This document shows positions 19,858 to 29,239 of a stretch of 64,000 bases of DNA, piece by piece. Position 1 is the first letter of the stretch; each line of letters starts with the position of its first letter. The notes beneath the pieces are model-generated. The model was not told the DNA's origin and ran no database searches. It saw nothing but the letters and a program-made list of their open reading frames with translations. Both the position numbers and the translations under genes were made by a program. This DNA comes from Gammaproteobacteria bacterium (lineage in GTDB: Bacteria > Pseudomonadota > Gammaproteobacteria > Steroidobacterales > Steroidobacteraceae). The stretch spans positions 157,569-221,568 of the forward strand of contig DAIDHD010000003.1 of the NCBI GenBank assembly GCA_027459765.1. The letters run 5' to 3'.

Positions 19858-20748
19858 GTGCGCATCCACTTCGGACGACGGATCTGCGGCCAGCCGGGCC
19901 TCTGGGTGGCCCTCTCCGCGCTGATCCTCGCCGCGGGCGCCGCGATCGGCCAGACGCCACCGAATACGCCCGCCGGCTCGTCCCGCGGCGACGACCAGCG
20001 GCAGCTCGACGAATTGAAGGTTCCGCTGGTGCAGCTCGGCCCGGGCGACGTGGTTGCCATCCAGGTCTACGGTCAGCCCGACATGAGCGGCACGCTCTAC
20101 GTGTCGGACGACGGGACGGTACCCGTCGCTCTCGTCGGACCCGTGGCGGTGGGAGGCCTGTCGCCGGCCGACGCGGCGTCGCGAATTGAAGCGGCGCTGC
20201 GCGACGCGAAGATCCTGAACGAACCGCACGTGACCCTGACGGTGACGACGTCGCGCAGCCAGCGCGTCTCGGTGCTGGGCGAGGTCGCCAAACCCGGACG
20301 CTACCCGGTCGAGTCGAATGCGACCGTTCTCGACGTCCTCGCCGAGGCCGGCGGCGTCACGGAGGCCGGCGGCGACACGGTGTACGTGCTGCGACCGGGC
20401 GCCGACGGCCAGGTCGCGAGGATGCCGGTGAATCTGAAGAACTTCTCGGACGGCGCCACGACCACGCAGGCCCCGCTCCTGCGCGGCGGGGATTCGGTGT
20501 TCGTTCCGCACGCACCGCAGTTCTACATCTACGGAGAGGTTACCGCGCCCGGCAAATTCAAGCTGGAAACCGGCATGACGGTCATCGAAGCCATCGCGCG
20601 TGCCGGCGGAATCACCGTGCGGGGCAGTCAGCGGCGCATCGACATCAAACGCCGAAGGGCCGACGGGACCTACGAGACCTCCGGCGCCAGACTGAGCGAC
20701 CTCGTGCGGCCGGACGACGTCATTCGCGTCAAAGAGAGCATCTTTTGA
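19858..20748 (+). CDS. Outer-membrane polysaccharide export protein (Wza/EpsA-like)
   Basis: A 296-residue OPX protein. The GTG at 19858 is preferred: GGAG lies ten bases upstream and it gives a clean signal peptide (LWVALSALILAAGAAIGQ). The poly-export domain (LGPGDVVAIQVYGQPDMSGTLYVSDDGTV) is followed by two SLBB domains starting near VSVLGEVAKPGRYPV and FYIYGEVTAPGKFKL. It forms or caps the outer-membrane channel of Wzx/Wzy-type EPS export. The adenylate of no lipobox is visible, so it may be periplasmic rather than lipidated. It heads a tight operon with the chain-length protein and kinase. Confidence 0.92.
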   Translation: MRIHFGRRICGQPGLWVALSALILAAGAAIGQTPPNTPAGSSRGDDQRQLDELKVPLVQLGPGDVVAIQVYGQPDMSGTLYVSDDGTVPVALVGPVAVGGLSPADAASRIEAALRDAKILNEPHVTLTVTTSRSQRVSVLGEVAKPGRYPVESNATVLDVLAEAGGVTEAGGDTVYVLRPGADGQVARMPVNLKNFSDGATTTQAPLLRGGDSVFVPHAPQFYIYGEVTAPGKFKLETGMTVIEAIARAGGITVRGSQRRIDIKRRRADGTYETSGARLSDLVRPDDVIRVKESIF

Positions 20749-22205
20749 GGTTCAATCGAAACCTGCCGGTACTCGCGCCGAGCGCCGCTCCCATGCCGGA
20801 ATCGCTCGCGCCCTCCGGGCCGGCGATCCCGGCGGAGCTCGCCACCCCAGGCTTGTCGTTGCAGCAGGTGCAGGCACTGCTCAAAGCGCACTGGAGGCAG
20901 TCGCTCCTGATCGCCGTCGGCGTATTGATGGCGACCGCGGTCATCGCAAAGTTGACCGCCAAGACTTACACGGCGACCGCGACGCTGATGGTGCGCAACG
21001 ACCAGCGTGACCCCATGGAGGTGGCCGTCGGACAGCAGCAGTCGCTCGGCACCTACATGGCGACGGAAATCCAGCTCATGCAGAGCGCGGAGGTCCTGCT
21101 GCCCGTGGTCCAGAAGCTCCATCTGACGGAGAACAAGGATTACACCGTCGGTTACCGCGGCGAAGGCAGCCTGGCCGAATGGGTCAAGGACGCACTGTAC
21201 AAGGACCTCAGCATCGAACCCGGCCCCGCCGGCAGCCAGCTGTTCTACGTGAGCGCATCGGCGCACTCCGCCTCGCTCGCGGCGGACATCGCCAACACCG
21301 TGGCCAACGTCTACCTGGAACAGGAGAAGGCGCGGGTTTCCGGGCCCGCGAGCGAGCGAGCCAAGCGCTATGCGGAGGAACTCGCGGAACTCAAGGAAAA
21401 GGTGCGCCTCGCACAAGACCAGGTGACGGCGTTTCGGCAGCGCACCGGCGTCACCGACGCCACGGCGCGCAGTAGCACCATCGAGTCCGACCTGCTCGCC
21501 ACCCTGGAGACTCGCCTGCAGGAGGCGCAGAATGCGCGGCGGGCCGCCGAGGTCAAGGCCGCCGGCGATCCGCGCTTCGCGTCCGGACCGACGGTATCGA
21601 CCTCGGTAGACACCCTGAAGACCCAGATCGACACGGAACAGGCTCAGCTCGCCCAGCTGCAGACGACGCTTGGCGCCAGGCATCCGAAGGTCCTGGAGCT
21701 GCAGAATCAGATCGCCGCGAATCAGCGGCTCCTCAACGAGAAGATGCAGCACGTCTCGGCGCAGGCCTCCGCCGAATTGACCGCCGCACGGGAAGTCGAG
21801 GCGAAACTCACGGACGCGGTGGCGCAGCAGCGCGCCAAGGTCCTCTCCATCAGCCGGATGCAGGACGAGGGCACGAAGTACGTGCTCGAGCTCGAATCGG
21901 CGCAGAGCGTCTACAAGCGGGCTCTCGACGGCTACGATCAGATCATGTTCGTCTCGGGCAACCGTTTTTCGAACATCACCCTCGTGAGCAGCGCCGTGCC
22001 GCCGCAGAAGGCGAGCAGGCCGAACAAGATCAAGATGGTCGCGATGGGCGCGTTCGCCGGCATCGGGCTCGGACTGGCGCTGCCGATCGGCATCGAACTC
22101 GTGTTCCGGCGGCGGATCCGCTGCCGTGACGATCTGGAGCGCGAGTTCTCCGTTCCGGTGCTCATGGAATTCGGCGCCCTGACGTCGCTGAAGGCGAAGC
22201 CGTGA
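20745..22205 (+). CDS. Chain-length determinant protein (Wzz/EpsF-like)
   Basis: A 486-residue polysaccharide co-polymerase. A first membrane helix (QSLLIAVGVLMATAVIAKLT) is near 45-65, a long periplasmic coiled-coil region spans about 170-400, and a second helix (MGAFAGIGLGLALPIGIELVF) follows a PxxP-like segment (AVPPQKASRPNKIK). It controls EPS chain length and couples polymerisation to export. It overlaps the export gene stop by 4 bases; the TTG at 20745 has GAGAG eight bases upstream. An ATG at 20793 is the alternative. The kinase is a separate downstream gene, as in EpsF/EpsG systems. Confidence 0.92.
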   Translation: MRFNRNLPVLAPSAAPMPESLAPSGPAIPAELATPGLSLQQVQALLKAHWRQSLLIAVGVLMATAVIAKLTAKTYTATATLMVRNDQRDPMEVAVGQQQSLGTYMATEIQLMQSAEVLLPVVQKLHLTENKDYTVGYRGEGSLAEWVKDALYKDLSIEPGPAGSQLFYVSASAHSASLAADIANTVANVYLEQEKARVSGPASERAKRYAEELAELKEKVRLAQDQVTAFRQRTGVTDATARSSTIESDLLATLETRLQEAQNARRAAEVKAAGDPRFASGPTVSTSVDTLKTQIDTEQAQLAQLQTTLGARHPKVLELQNQIAANQRLLNEKMQHVSAQASAELTAAREVEAKLTDAVAQQRAKVLSISRMQDEGTKYVLELESAQSVYKRALDGYDQIMFVSGNRFSNITLVSSAVPPQKASRPNKIKMVAMGAFAGIGLGLALPIGIELVFRRRIRCRDDLEREFSVPVLMEFGALTSLKAKP

Positions 22206-23131
22206 GCGCCACCATCCCGGAAGGACCTCCCGAGATCGACGACAAGCAATTGCGCGCGGAACTGGTGGACTTCTACCGGCTGGATGCCCGTGCCGTCGAA
22301 CGGATCTTCGAGCTCATGCAGCACAGCGATCTCGGGTTCGGCGATGCGGCGGTGCATCTGCAGCTTCTCTCCCGCAAGGACGTCGAGGAAGCGGCCAAGC
22401 GGGTCGGTGCGAGGACGCAGGCGGCCGCGCCCGGATTGATCGAGAATGCGCTCCGCCGGGTATCGACGGATCGCCGCGTGGTCGTCCGGCACGCCGATCC
22501 CGTGAAACCGGGACCGCCCCTCGGAATCGCGCACGAGCCCGACAGCGCCAGAAGCGAACGTCTGCGTGCGCTGCGTACCGAGCTGCTCCTGCTCAACGAG
22601 GGCGCCCGGGGCGCGAACTGCGTCACGGTAATGAGCGCCGATGCGGGCGTGGGGAAATCGCAGCTCGCCGCCGAGCTCGCGATCGCGTTCGCCCAGCTCG
22701 GTCGACGGACGCTGCTGGTGGATGCGGATCTGCGCAATCCGCAGCAGCATCAGCTCTTCGCCAGTTCTAACGAGCACGGACTGTCGCGCACCATCGCGGA
22801 ATTCGAGAAGCCCCACTATCATCCGGTGACCGGGCTCACCCACATGCATCTGTTGTGCGCCGGCCCGGTGCCGCCGAACCCGCTGGAACTGCTGTCCGAC
22901 GGTCGATTCGAGAAACTCGTGACCGAGTGGCGCAACACCTACGAATTCCTGGTTTTCGACACGCCCGCGGTGGCGTCGTTCGCGGACGGCCTGGCGGTGG
23001 CGACGATCGTCGGGCGCGTGCTCCTGCTCAGTCGCAGCAATCACTCGACCTATCGAACCACGCGTGAGCTCATGCGGCGGCTCGCCGCGACCCAGGCCAG
23101 AGTCCTCGGCGCCGTCCTGAACGAATTCTGA
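22202..23131 (+). CDS. BY-kinase-like ATPase of the EPS exporter (EpsG-like)
   Basis: A 309-residue cytoplasmic ATPase of the MinD/Mrp-type BY-kinase family. Walker A is SADAGVGKSQLAAEL, Walker A' is LLVDADLRNPQ and Walker B is FLVFDTP. The N-terminal 100 residues are a separate helical region resembling a type II secretion E N-domain-like module in some EpsG proteins. The C-terminus ends VLGAVLNEF with no tyrosine cluster, so the usual autophosphorylation tail is absent. It probably drives cycling of the chain-length protein. It starts with GTG in a 4-base overlap with the previous gene. Confidence 0.87.
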   Translation: MSATIPEGPPEIDDKQLRAELVDFYRLDARAVERIFELMQHSDLGFGDAAVHLQLLSRKDVEEAAKRVGARTQAAAPGLIENALRRVSTDRRVVVRHADPVKPGPPLGIAHEPDSARSERLRALRTELLLLNEGARGANCVTVMSADAGVGKSQLAAELAIAFAQLGRRTLLVDADLRNPQQHQLFASSNEHGLSRTIAEFEKPHYHPVTGLTHMHLLCAGPVPPNPLELLSDGRFEKLVTEWRNTYEFLVFDTPAVASFADGLAVATIVGRVLLLSRSNHSTYRTTRELMRRLAATQARVLGAVLNEF

Positions 23132-23146
23132 GCGTCACCGGCTCTC

Positions 23147-24340
23147 GTGATCCTGCGTCCCCTCATCGAGTTTGCGGCCCTGGCTCTGGCCGTGCCGGCG
23201 GGTTTCTCGTGCGCGTATCTGCTTCTGGCGACGCTGCTGTCGGCGCCGCCGCGTGCGCCCGCCCGAGCATCCGGCAGCCGGCGCTACGACGTAGTCGTAC
23301 CTGCGCACAACGAAGCCGCGGTCATCGCGAGGACCGTGCGCAGCCTGCGGGCGATCGCGTGGCCGAAGGACCGATACCGCATCATCGTGGTGGCCGACAA
23401 TTGCGTTGATGCGACCGCACGCATCGCCCGCGACGAGGGCGCGCTGGTGCTCGAGCGTCATGACACGGCAAAGCGTGGCAAGGGCCATGCGCTCGCCTTC
23501 GCGTTCGAGCGGAGCAGCGGGGATGGCTGGGCGGACGCGGTCGTGGTGGTGGACGCCGACTCGGAAGTTTCGGCCAATTTCCTCGAGGCGATCGACGGCC
23601 GACTGGGGCACGGAGCGTGCGCCGTGCAGGTTCATTACGGCGTCCTGAACCCGCACGACTCCTGGAGAACCCGGCTCATAGCGATCGCCAAGGGGGCGTT
23701 CCACGTCGTTCGGTCGCGCGCCCGCGAGCGCCTGGGTTTATCTTGCGGCATCCGCGGCAACGGATGGTGCGTGACCCACGGGCTCCTGAGGCAGGTTCCG
23801 TACCGGGCGTTCTCGATGACCGAGGACATCGAATACGGCATCGATCTCGGTCTGGCCGGGGTGCGGGTGCACTATGCGGACGAGGCCCATTGCGACGGGG
23901 AAATGGTGTCGAACGCCAAGGCCGCCCAGAGCCAACGGCGTCGCTGGGAAGGCGGTCGATTGCAGCTCATCCGATCGCGCACTTGGCCGCTGTTGCGCAA
24001 TGCGGTCACGCGTCGCGATCCGATCACCCTGGACTTGGCATTCGATCTGATGGTTTTGCCGCTGTCCTACGTGACGTTGAACGTACTGGCGCTGACCTTC
24101 GTCGCAGGCATCCTCCGGAGCCTGGAGGGGTCTGCCGGCACGGTCTATGTCCCGGTGGCGGCCGCCTGCGGAGCCTCGATCGCGTTGTACGTTCTGCGCG
24201 GGTGGCAGCTGAGCGGAACCGGCGTCCGCGGTTTGCGCGATCTCGCCTGCGCTCCGTTCTTTCTCGCCTGGAAGGTTGCCTCGATGGTGACCCGTCCGAG
24301 ATCCGCCGGATGGGTCAAGACGGATCGCGAACGGCATTGA
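23147..24340 (+). CDS. Membrane glycosyltransferase family 2
   Basis: A 397-residue inner-membrane GT2. One N-terminal helix is followed by the GT-A domain (YDVVVPAHNEAAVIARTV near 45), the metal-binding VVDADSE, the acceptor motif MTEDIEYGIDL and the product-binding QRRRW, then two or three C-terminal helices. QxxRW together with the TM helices resembles processive or polyprenyl-linked transferases such as N-acetylglucosaminyltransferases. It probably adds a sugar to the lipid-linked repeat unit. The GTG at 23147 lies 16 bases after the kinase stop, so it belongs to the same operon. Confidence 0.9.
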   Translation: MILRPLIEFAALALAVPAGFSCAYLLLATLLSAPPRAPARASGSRRYDVVVPAHNEAAVIARTVRSLRAIAWPKDRYRIIVVADNCVDATARIARDEGALVLERHDTAKRGKGHALAFAFERSSGDGWADAVVVVDADSEVSANFLEAIDGRLGHGACAVQVHYGVLNPHDSWRTRLIAIAKGAFHVVRSRARERLGLSCGIRGNGWCVTHGLLRQVPYRAFSMTEDIEYGIDLGLAGVRVHYADEAHCDGEMVSNAKAAQSQRRRWEGGRLQLIRSRTWPLLRNAVTRRDPITLDLAFDLMVLPLSYVTLNVLALTFVAGILRSLEGSAGTVYVPVAAACGASIALYVLRGWQLSGTGVRGLRDLACAPFFLAWKVASMVTRPRSAGWVKTDRERH

Positions 24341-24364
24341 TCCCCGTGAACGCAACCGGACACC

Positions 24365-25660
24365 ATGGCTCTCGGGCGCGGTAGGGCGCTCATCCGGCTG
24401 CTCGCGAGCGCTGTGGTCATGCAGGCGCTCGTGTCGGGCGCCAACCTGCTGGTCGGCCTGATCCTGATCCGTCGCACCAGCGACCTGCACTATGGCCTCT
24501 ACGTCCTCGTCTTCAATGCGTTCTCCCTGGCGAGCATGCTGCAAGCGACGTTCATCCAGCCGCAGCTCGTCGTGCGGATGACGCGCGGGGACGCGGCCGA
24601 TCGAGCGGATCTGATCGGAGGAGTCTATCGGGACCAACGTCGTCTCTGGCCGCTCCTTTCGGGCGTGGCGTTGACGGTGTCGTTCCTTCTGTGGAGTTTC
24701 GGCCTCGTGAGCCCCGTCGCAGCGACGGTGCTCGCCGCCGCCGGTATTGCGATCCCTTTCACGCTGTACCGCGAGTTCTTCCGCATGGTCCTGCTCGGGC
24801 TGCGCCAACCCGTCGCCGTGCTCAAGGCCGATTGCGTCTACGCGATCTGTCTGCTCGGCGGCGCGTATCTTGCCACCCGCACCACCGCACCGGCGCCGGT
24901 CGCCGTGGCGGGAATGGGCGCGGCCGCGCTGTGCGGCGGGGTGCTCGGGGCCCGCGCGTTGTGGCGCCGCGAACCGTGGAATGTGGCCGCAGCCCCGGGG
25001 ATCCTTCGTACCTTCGCGCCGCTCGGCACCTGGGCAGCCGCGGGAGCCGGCGTCCATTGGATGTTCAGTCAGGGCTACAACTATCTCGTCGCGGGAATGC
25101 TGAGCGTTCCGGCCGTGGCCGCCATCGCGGCGACCCGCCTGACGATCATGCCCATCACCCTGGTATCGGCGGGACTCGGCACCATGATGTTACCGACCAC
25201 GGCGGCCTGGATGCACTCCCACAGCGCGCACCGGGTGCTGCGACGGATGTTGCTGGCGGCCGCGGCGCTGCTCCTGGCCGCCTCGGCCTACCTCGTGTGC
25301 GTGTGGCTGCTGCGAGACTGGATATTCGTCAAGGTCCTGAGGAAGGACTTCGCCCAGCGAGACACCCTGCTCGGCCTGTGGTTCGCCGTCGCACTGGTCA
25401 CGGTCCTGCGGGATCAACTGCAGTACCTGCTGACGGTGCGGGGCAGATTCCGCCTCATGAGCACGATCACGCTGGTCTGCGCGGTCTCGTCCATGGCGGT
25501 GAGCTACTTCGGAATTCTGCGTCTCGGTATCTTCGGCGCGCTCGCAGGCATCCTGGTGGGCGAGACCCTGAATGCGCTCGGTCTGATCGCACTGTCGATC
25601 CGGGAGGCCGGGCGAGCGGAGAATCCACACGGCCCCTCGGATGCGGCTCGGGTACCCTAA
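24365..25660 (+). CDS. Lipid-linked oligosaccharide flippase (Wzx-like)
   Basis: A 431-residue integral membrane protein with about 12 hydrophobic helices, for example ASAVVMQALVSGANLLVGLIL at the start and MAVSYFGILRLGIFGALAGILVG near the end. The layout matches the MATE/MOP-type polysaccharide translocase family. It should flip the undecaprenyl-linked repeat unit to the periplasmic face. It is the last gene of the 19.9-25.7 kb operon, 24 bases after the GT2 gene. Its stop overlaps the convergent DUF1501 gene by 4 bases. Confidence 0.85.
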   Translation: MALGRGRALIRLLASAVVMQALVSGANLLVGLILIRRTSDLHYGLYVLVFNAFSLASMLQATFIQPQLVVRMTRGDAADRADLIGGVYRDQRRLWPLLSGVALTVSFLLWSFGLVSPVAATVLAAAGIAIPFTLYREFFRMVLLGLRQPVAVLKADCVYAICLLGGAYLATRTTAPAPVAVAGMGAAALCGGVLGARALWRREPWNVAAAPGILRTFAPLGTWAAAGAGVHWMFSQGYNYLVAGMLSVPAVAAIAATRLTIMPITLVSAGLGTMMLPTTAAWMHSHSAHRVLRRMLLAAAALLLAASAYLVCVWLLRDWIFVKVLRKDFAQRDTLLGLWFAVALVTVLRDQLQYLLTVRGRFRLMSTITLVCAVSSMAVSYFGILRLGIFGALAGILVGETLNALGLIALSIREAGRAENPHGPSDAARVP

Positions 25661-27030
25661 CCGAGGAAACCGAGGTTCGTGACCGGGAAGTTCGCGAGAT
25701 TCGGAAACACCGTGCCGAGATCGGCACTCCCGACCCCGAACCAGGCCGCCAAGGTCGCGGCGTACTGATCCGCCGAGGTCGTCGGCAACAACCGCCCCTG
25801 ACCCATGTCATTGGCACCGCCCAGCGTCAGATCCGGCATCGTCCCGTAATAGCCGCCGACGACCGCGCCTCCCAAGACGAGATGGTGGTTGCCCCATCCG
25901 TGATCCGCGCCGTTTCCGTTCGAGGTCAACGTGCGGCCGAAATCCGACATGGTGAACAGCGTGACGTTGTTCTGCATGCCGATCTCTCCCATGGCATTCC
26001 AGAAGGCGTTCACGTACTGGCTGACGTAGCCGAGCAGCGTGCTCTGCGTGGCGAGCTGCCCGCTGTGCGTATCGAATCCGCCGATCTGGACGAAGAACAG
26101 CTGGCGGGTGTCACCGATCTGCGATTGCGCCTTGATGACGCGCGCCACTTCGTGCAATTGCTGACTCAAGCCCCAGTCGTTGGACTGCGCGGCAGGAAAC
26201 ACGGTCGTCAGATCGCCCACCGCACTCAGCGCATTGTTCACCAGCGTCACTTTGGACGCCGCGTTCTGGAAGATCGAGGAGGCGGTGCTGACCAGCAGGT
26301 TCGGATCGCTCGCAGCCTGCGTGAGCAACGCTTGCGTCGCCTGTTGCCGCAGCCCGTTGCGATAAAAGGAATTCCCGGCCGCATTGAGCGACGGGGCGCC
26401 CGACGTGCCCAGCGTGTACGGATTGGTCAATTGCCCTTGTTGCCAGGTGCTCGCGCCACCCACGGCGATGTTGAACGACAGGTTCGCGGCCATTCCCTTC
26501 GAGACGAACAGATCCGCGACCCTGCCACCCCAGCCGTACTGTTGCAGGGATTGGGGATACGCGGTTTGCCATTCCGTCGACTGGTTGTAATGCGAAAACA
26601 ACTGGGGCGGTAGCGGGATCGAACCCGCCTTGGCCTGGGCGAGCGTCGTGGGCTGTACCAGGGGCCCGACGTTCGCGACCACCGCCGCTTTGCCGGAATT
26701 GAAGAGGGCCCGGAGCTCCGGGCAGCTCGGATGAATCCCGTAGGTGACGCCATTGCCGGCCGTGCCGTTGAGCGGCAGCACGCTCGAGGACGACAGCGCG
26801 AGGTCGCCCCGCCCGGCGGCATACGTGGAGTAGGCCGAACCGGTCAGCGGAACGATGAGATTGTGTCCGTCGTTGCCGCCGTTCAGCATCAAACACACCA
26901 GCGCACGGTATCCCGACGGCCCCGTCGCCGACCGGGATTCTCGAGTGCCCGCCAGCGTGAAGACACTCGAGGTCGCGAGCGCGCCGGCGCTCATCTGCAG
27001 GAAATCTCGTCGGGACAGATCTTTTCTCAT
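25657..27030 (-). CDS. DUF1501 protein with Tat signal
   Basis: A 457-residue exported protein. The N-terminus has the twin-arginine motif SRRDFLQ, then a hydrophobic stretch ending near GTRES. The body carries the DUF1501 hallmarks LVCLMLNGGNDGHNLIVPL, FFVQIGGFDTHSGQ, TMSDFGRTLTSNGNGADHGWGNHH and GGAVVGGYYGTMPDL. The family resembles the alkaline phosphatase/sulfatase fold and occurs paired with DUF1800. Biochemical function is unknown. Here it follows the DUF1800 gene by 10 bases and is certainly co-transcribed with it. Confidence 0.92.
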   Translation of the reverse strand: MRKDLSRRDFLQMSAGALATSSVFTLAGTRESRSATGPSGYRALVCLMLNGGNDGHNLIVPLTGSAYSTYAAGRGDLALSSSSVLPLNGTAGNGVTYGIHPSCPELRALFNSGKAAVVANVGPLVQPTTLAQAKAGSIPLPPQLFSHYNQSTEWQTAYPQSLQQYGWGGRVADLFVSKGMAANLSFNIAVGGASTWQQGQLTNPYTLGTSGAPSLNAAGNSFYRNGLRQQATQALLTQAASDPNLLVSTASSIFQNAASKVTLVNNALSAVGDLTTVFPAAQSNDWGLSQQLHEVARVIKAQSQIGDTRQLFFVQIGGFDTHSGQLATQSTLLGYVSQYVNAFWNAMGEIGMQNNVTLFTMSDFGRTLTSNGNGADHGWGNHHLVLGGAVVGGYYGTMPDLTLGGANDMGQGRLLPTTSADQYAATLAAWFGVGSADLGTVFPNLANFPVTNLGFLG

Positions 27031-27040
27031 GATTCCGCTC

Positions 27041-29239
27041 TCAGCGCTGCACGGAGTATTGGGGTGAGGTGACGATCAACGAAGCGGCCTCGATCACCCG
27101 GTTCGCCGGCGAGGTCGCCGGAATGGAGGACACGTAATTCACCAGCGTATTGGTCATATCGGAGGACATCTGTCCGGGCATGAACACCAGGGCGAGTTGC
27201 GCGACCAGATTGGCCGGGTTGGAGGCCAACGCTTCCCATGCGGCCGTGTGAAGCACCATGTCGCCCGGTCCGGGCTGTCCTTGTCCGCCGACCGAGTCCA
27301 CGCCGATCTCGGCGACACCCGCTGCGCTCTGAAACTTGTAGGCGGCGTACTGCAGGTCGTTCGCCGTCAGCACGATGGTGTACTCGTTGGTGATCTGAAA
27401 CTCCGGCGTCATCAGATTCGCGGCGGCCAGCGGCCCGGCGCGCTCGTACGTCGGCGTGAAGAAATTGAACACGGTGGGACTCTGGAGCACGTCCTCACCG
27501 AAATCGCTCGCGGCGTTGCCGGTGATCTGGTCGTTCACCAGGCCATTGCTCTGGGAGGCGGAAAAGGCCCGCCACAATGCCGTGAGTCGCAGGGCCGGTT
27601 CGCGCAGCTTTCCCGCTCCCGGCGCCGTGCCGAGGGTGGTCGCCTCGGGATCCGTCAGAATCGCCTTCGCCACCGCGAGCAGGTTGCCGCGAACCCCGGT
27701 GCCGTCGTTCGCGAACACCGCCGACACGCGCGCGACGTATGCGGGCGATGGATTGCTGGTCACCAGCCGCTGGATCAGCTGCCTGACTATGAACGGCCCG
27801 GTATTCGGATGATTGAAGAGGGTGTCGAGCGCCACCTGCATGTCGGACACGCAGGTACCGCCGGCGGGAATCACTACGCCGCCGATGATGGTCTTGGCAG
27901 CGGTGTCGTGGTGCGCCGCATAGCAGGCCATCGGGTGCAGGTAATCGGGCTGATCATTCTGCCAGGCCTGGCTCGCCGATTGACTGCCGAGCGCCGAACC
28001 CCATCCCGTAAATACGTGCGCGAGGCTGGTGACTTCCGCTTGTGAGTAGGTGGGAATCGGGTTGCCGTTCGCATCGAGCTTTTGCGTGCCATCGGCATTG
28101 AGCTGCCACAGGCCGACGGTGAACAGCTGCATGACCTCGCGGGCATAGTTCTCGTCCGGTTGGACCCCACTAGTGGGATTCGGCACGTCGTTCTTGTAGA
28201 AGGTCAGGTACTCGCCCATCTCGGGCGAGGTGGAGACAGCGGTCAGCAGCGTACGGAAGTTACCGAGCGCATTCGCGGCGATCTGATCGTAGTAATACGC
28301 CAGACCCTGTCCCTGGGTGTACAGGAAATTGTTGACCGATGAGGTCACGAAGATCTCCGAGAGCGCGAAGGCCATGCGCTGTCGCAACTGATCCCCGCCG
28401 TTGACGGCGTTGTACCACCACGAGGGCGTCTCGCTCGCATTCCAGGCAGGGATCTGCGGCAGCTGCAGACTGACCGGCGCTGCGGCTTGAGCCGCGAACC
28501 AAGCATCGAAGGACTCCCCGGCGGCTGTGTTCAGATCGTTGAGCGAGGCGCCCATGGTGCCCTGCATCAGCAGGCGTGCCGCCGCCGCCTGGCCCATGGG
28601 CTGGGTCGCACCCGCCCCGGCGATGGACACGGTGGCCGAAGAAGGCGTGCCGAGGGCGCCCGTGGACGGATTCGACAGAGTGACCGCGAACGACTTGAAT
28701 CCGGAGAAGCCGGACTCGCTGATCAGGGATACGGCGAAAGACTTGGCCGCGCCATCGCCGGCCGCCCAGGTGAGCATGCCGCTGGCCTTGGCATAGTCGG
28801 TACCGGCGACCGCCGTGCCGTCGGAGGTCGCATAGTTCACGCTCAGCGCCGCGCTGGTGTCACCGGATCGCTGGACGGTCACTACAACGGAACCCGCTGT
28901 TTGCGCGACGGTGTAGCTCGTCGCCGCGAAGTCGACGCTTGCCGCCGACGTGCTCGAGCCACCGCTGCTGCTGGAACCCCCGCTGCTGGAAGAACCGCCG
29001 CTGCTGGAACCGCCGCCGCTGGAACCGCCGCCCGTGGAGCCCGTCGAGCCGGTCCCTCCGCTCGAGCCACCGCCACTCGGAGTGCTCGACGACGAACCCG
29101 ATGAACCGGCCGGATTGGTCCCGGACGCCGCGGTCGCGCTCGCGGTACCCGCTGCGCTCGTAACGATGGCGTCGGATCCCGTGCCGCACCCGGCCAATGC
29201 GGCAGCAACGATTGCCGTGATGATCGATGCAGTTTTCAC
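27041..29239 (-). CDS. DUF1800 lipoprotein with Calx-beta domain
   Basis: A 732-residue surface or periplasmic protein starting with GTG after GGAG. Signal AIVAAALAGCGTGS has a lipobox. A Ser/Gly linker covers about 40-98, a Calx-beta domain covers about 100-210 (VDFAATSYTVAQTAGSVVVTV, VNYATSDGTAVAGTDY) and the DUF1800 domain runs from about 215 to the end (AARLLMQGTMGAS, MAFALSEIFV, NYAREVMQLFTVGLWQLN, HPNTGPFIVRQLIQRLV). DUF1800 function is not known; it travels with DUF1501 in many bacteria. The Calx-beta domain suggests calcium-dependent binding. It sits inside the EPS locus. Confidence 0.9.
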   Translation of the reverse strand: MKTASIITAIVAAALAGCGTGSDAIVTSAAGTASATAASGTNPAGSSGSSSSTPSGGGSSGGTGSTGSTGGGSSGGGSSSGGSSSSGGSSSSGGSSTSAASVDFAATSYTVAQTAGSVVVTVQRSGDTSAALSVNYATSDGTAVAGTDYAKASGMLTWAAGDGAAKSFAVSLISESGFSGFKSFAVTLSNPSTGALGTPSSATVSIAGAGATQPMGQAAAARLLMQGTMGASLNDLNTAAGESFDAWFAAQAAAPVSLQLPQIPAWNASETPSWWYNAVNGGDQLRQRMAFALSEIFVTSSVNNFLYTQGQGLAYYYDQIAANALGNFRTLLTAVSTSPEMGEYLTFYKNDVPNPTSGVQPDENYAREVMQLFTVGLWQLNADGTQKLDANGNPIPTYSQAEVTSLAHVFTGWGSALGSQSASQAWQNDQPDYLHPMACYAAHHDTAAKTIIGGVVIPAGGTCVSDMQVALDTLFNHPNTGPFIVRQLIQRLVTSNPSPAYVARVSAVFANDGTGVRGNLLAVAKAILTDPEATTLGTAPGAGKLREPALRLTALWRAFSASQSNGLVNDQITGNAASDFGEDVLQSPTVFNFFTPTYERAGPLAAANLMTPEFQITNEYTIVLTANDLQYAAYKFQSAAGVAEIGVDSVGGQGQPGPGDMVLHTAAWEALASNPANLVAQLALVFMPGQMSSDMTNTLVNYVSSIPATSPANRVIEAASLIVTSPQYSVQR
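28946..29122 (-). repeat. Ser/Gly linker of the DUF1800 lipoprotein
   Basis: About 58 codons of Ser and Gly form near-repeats of a 12-15 base unit (CCGCTGCTGGAA and variants on the plus strand). It is a flexible spacer between the lipid anchor and the Calx-beta domain and a likely place for length variation between strains. Confidence 0.75.
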
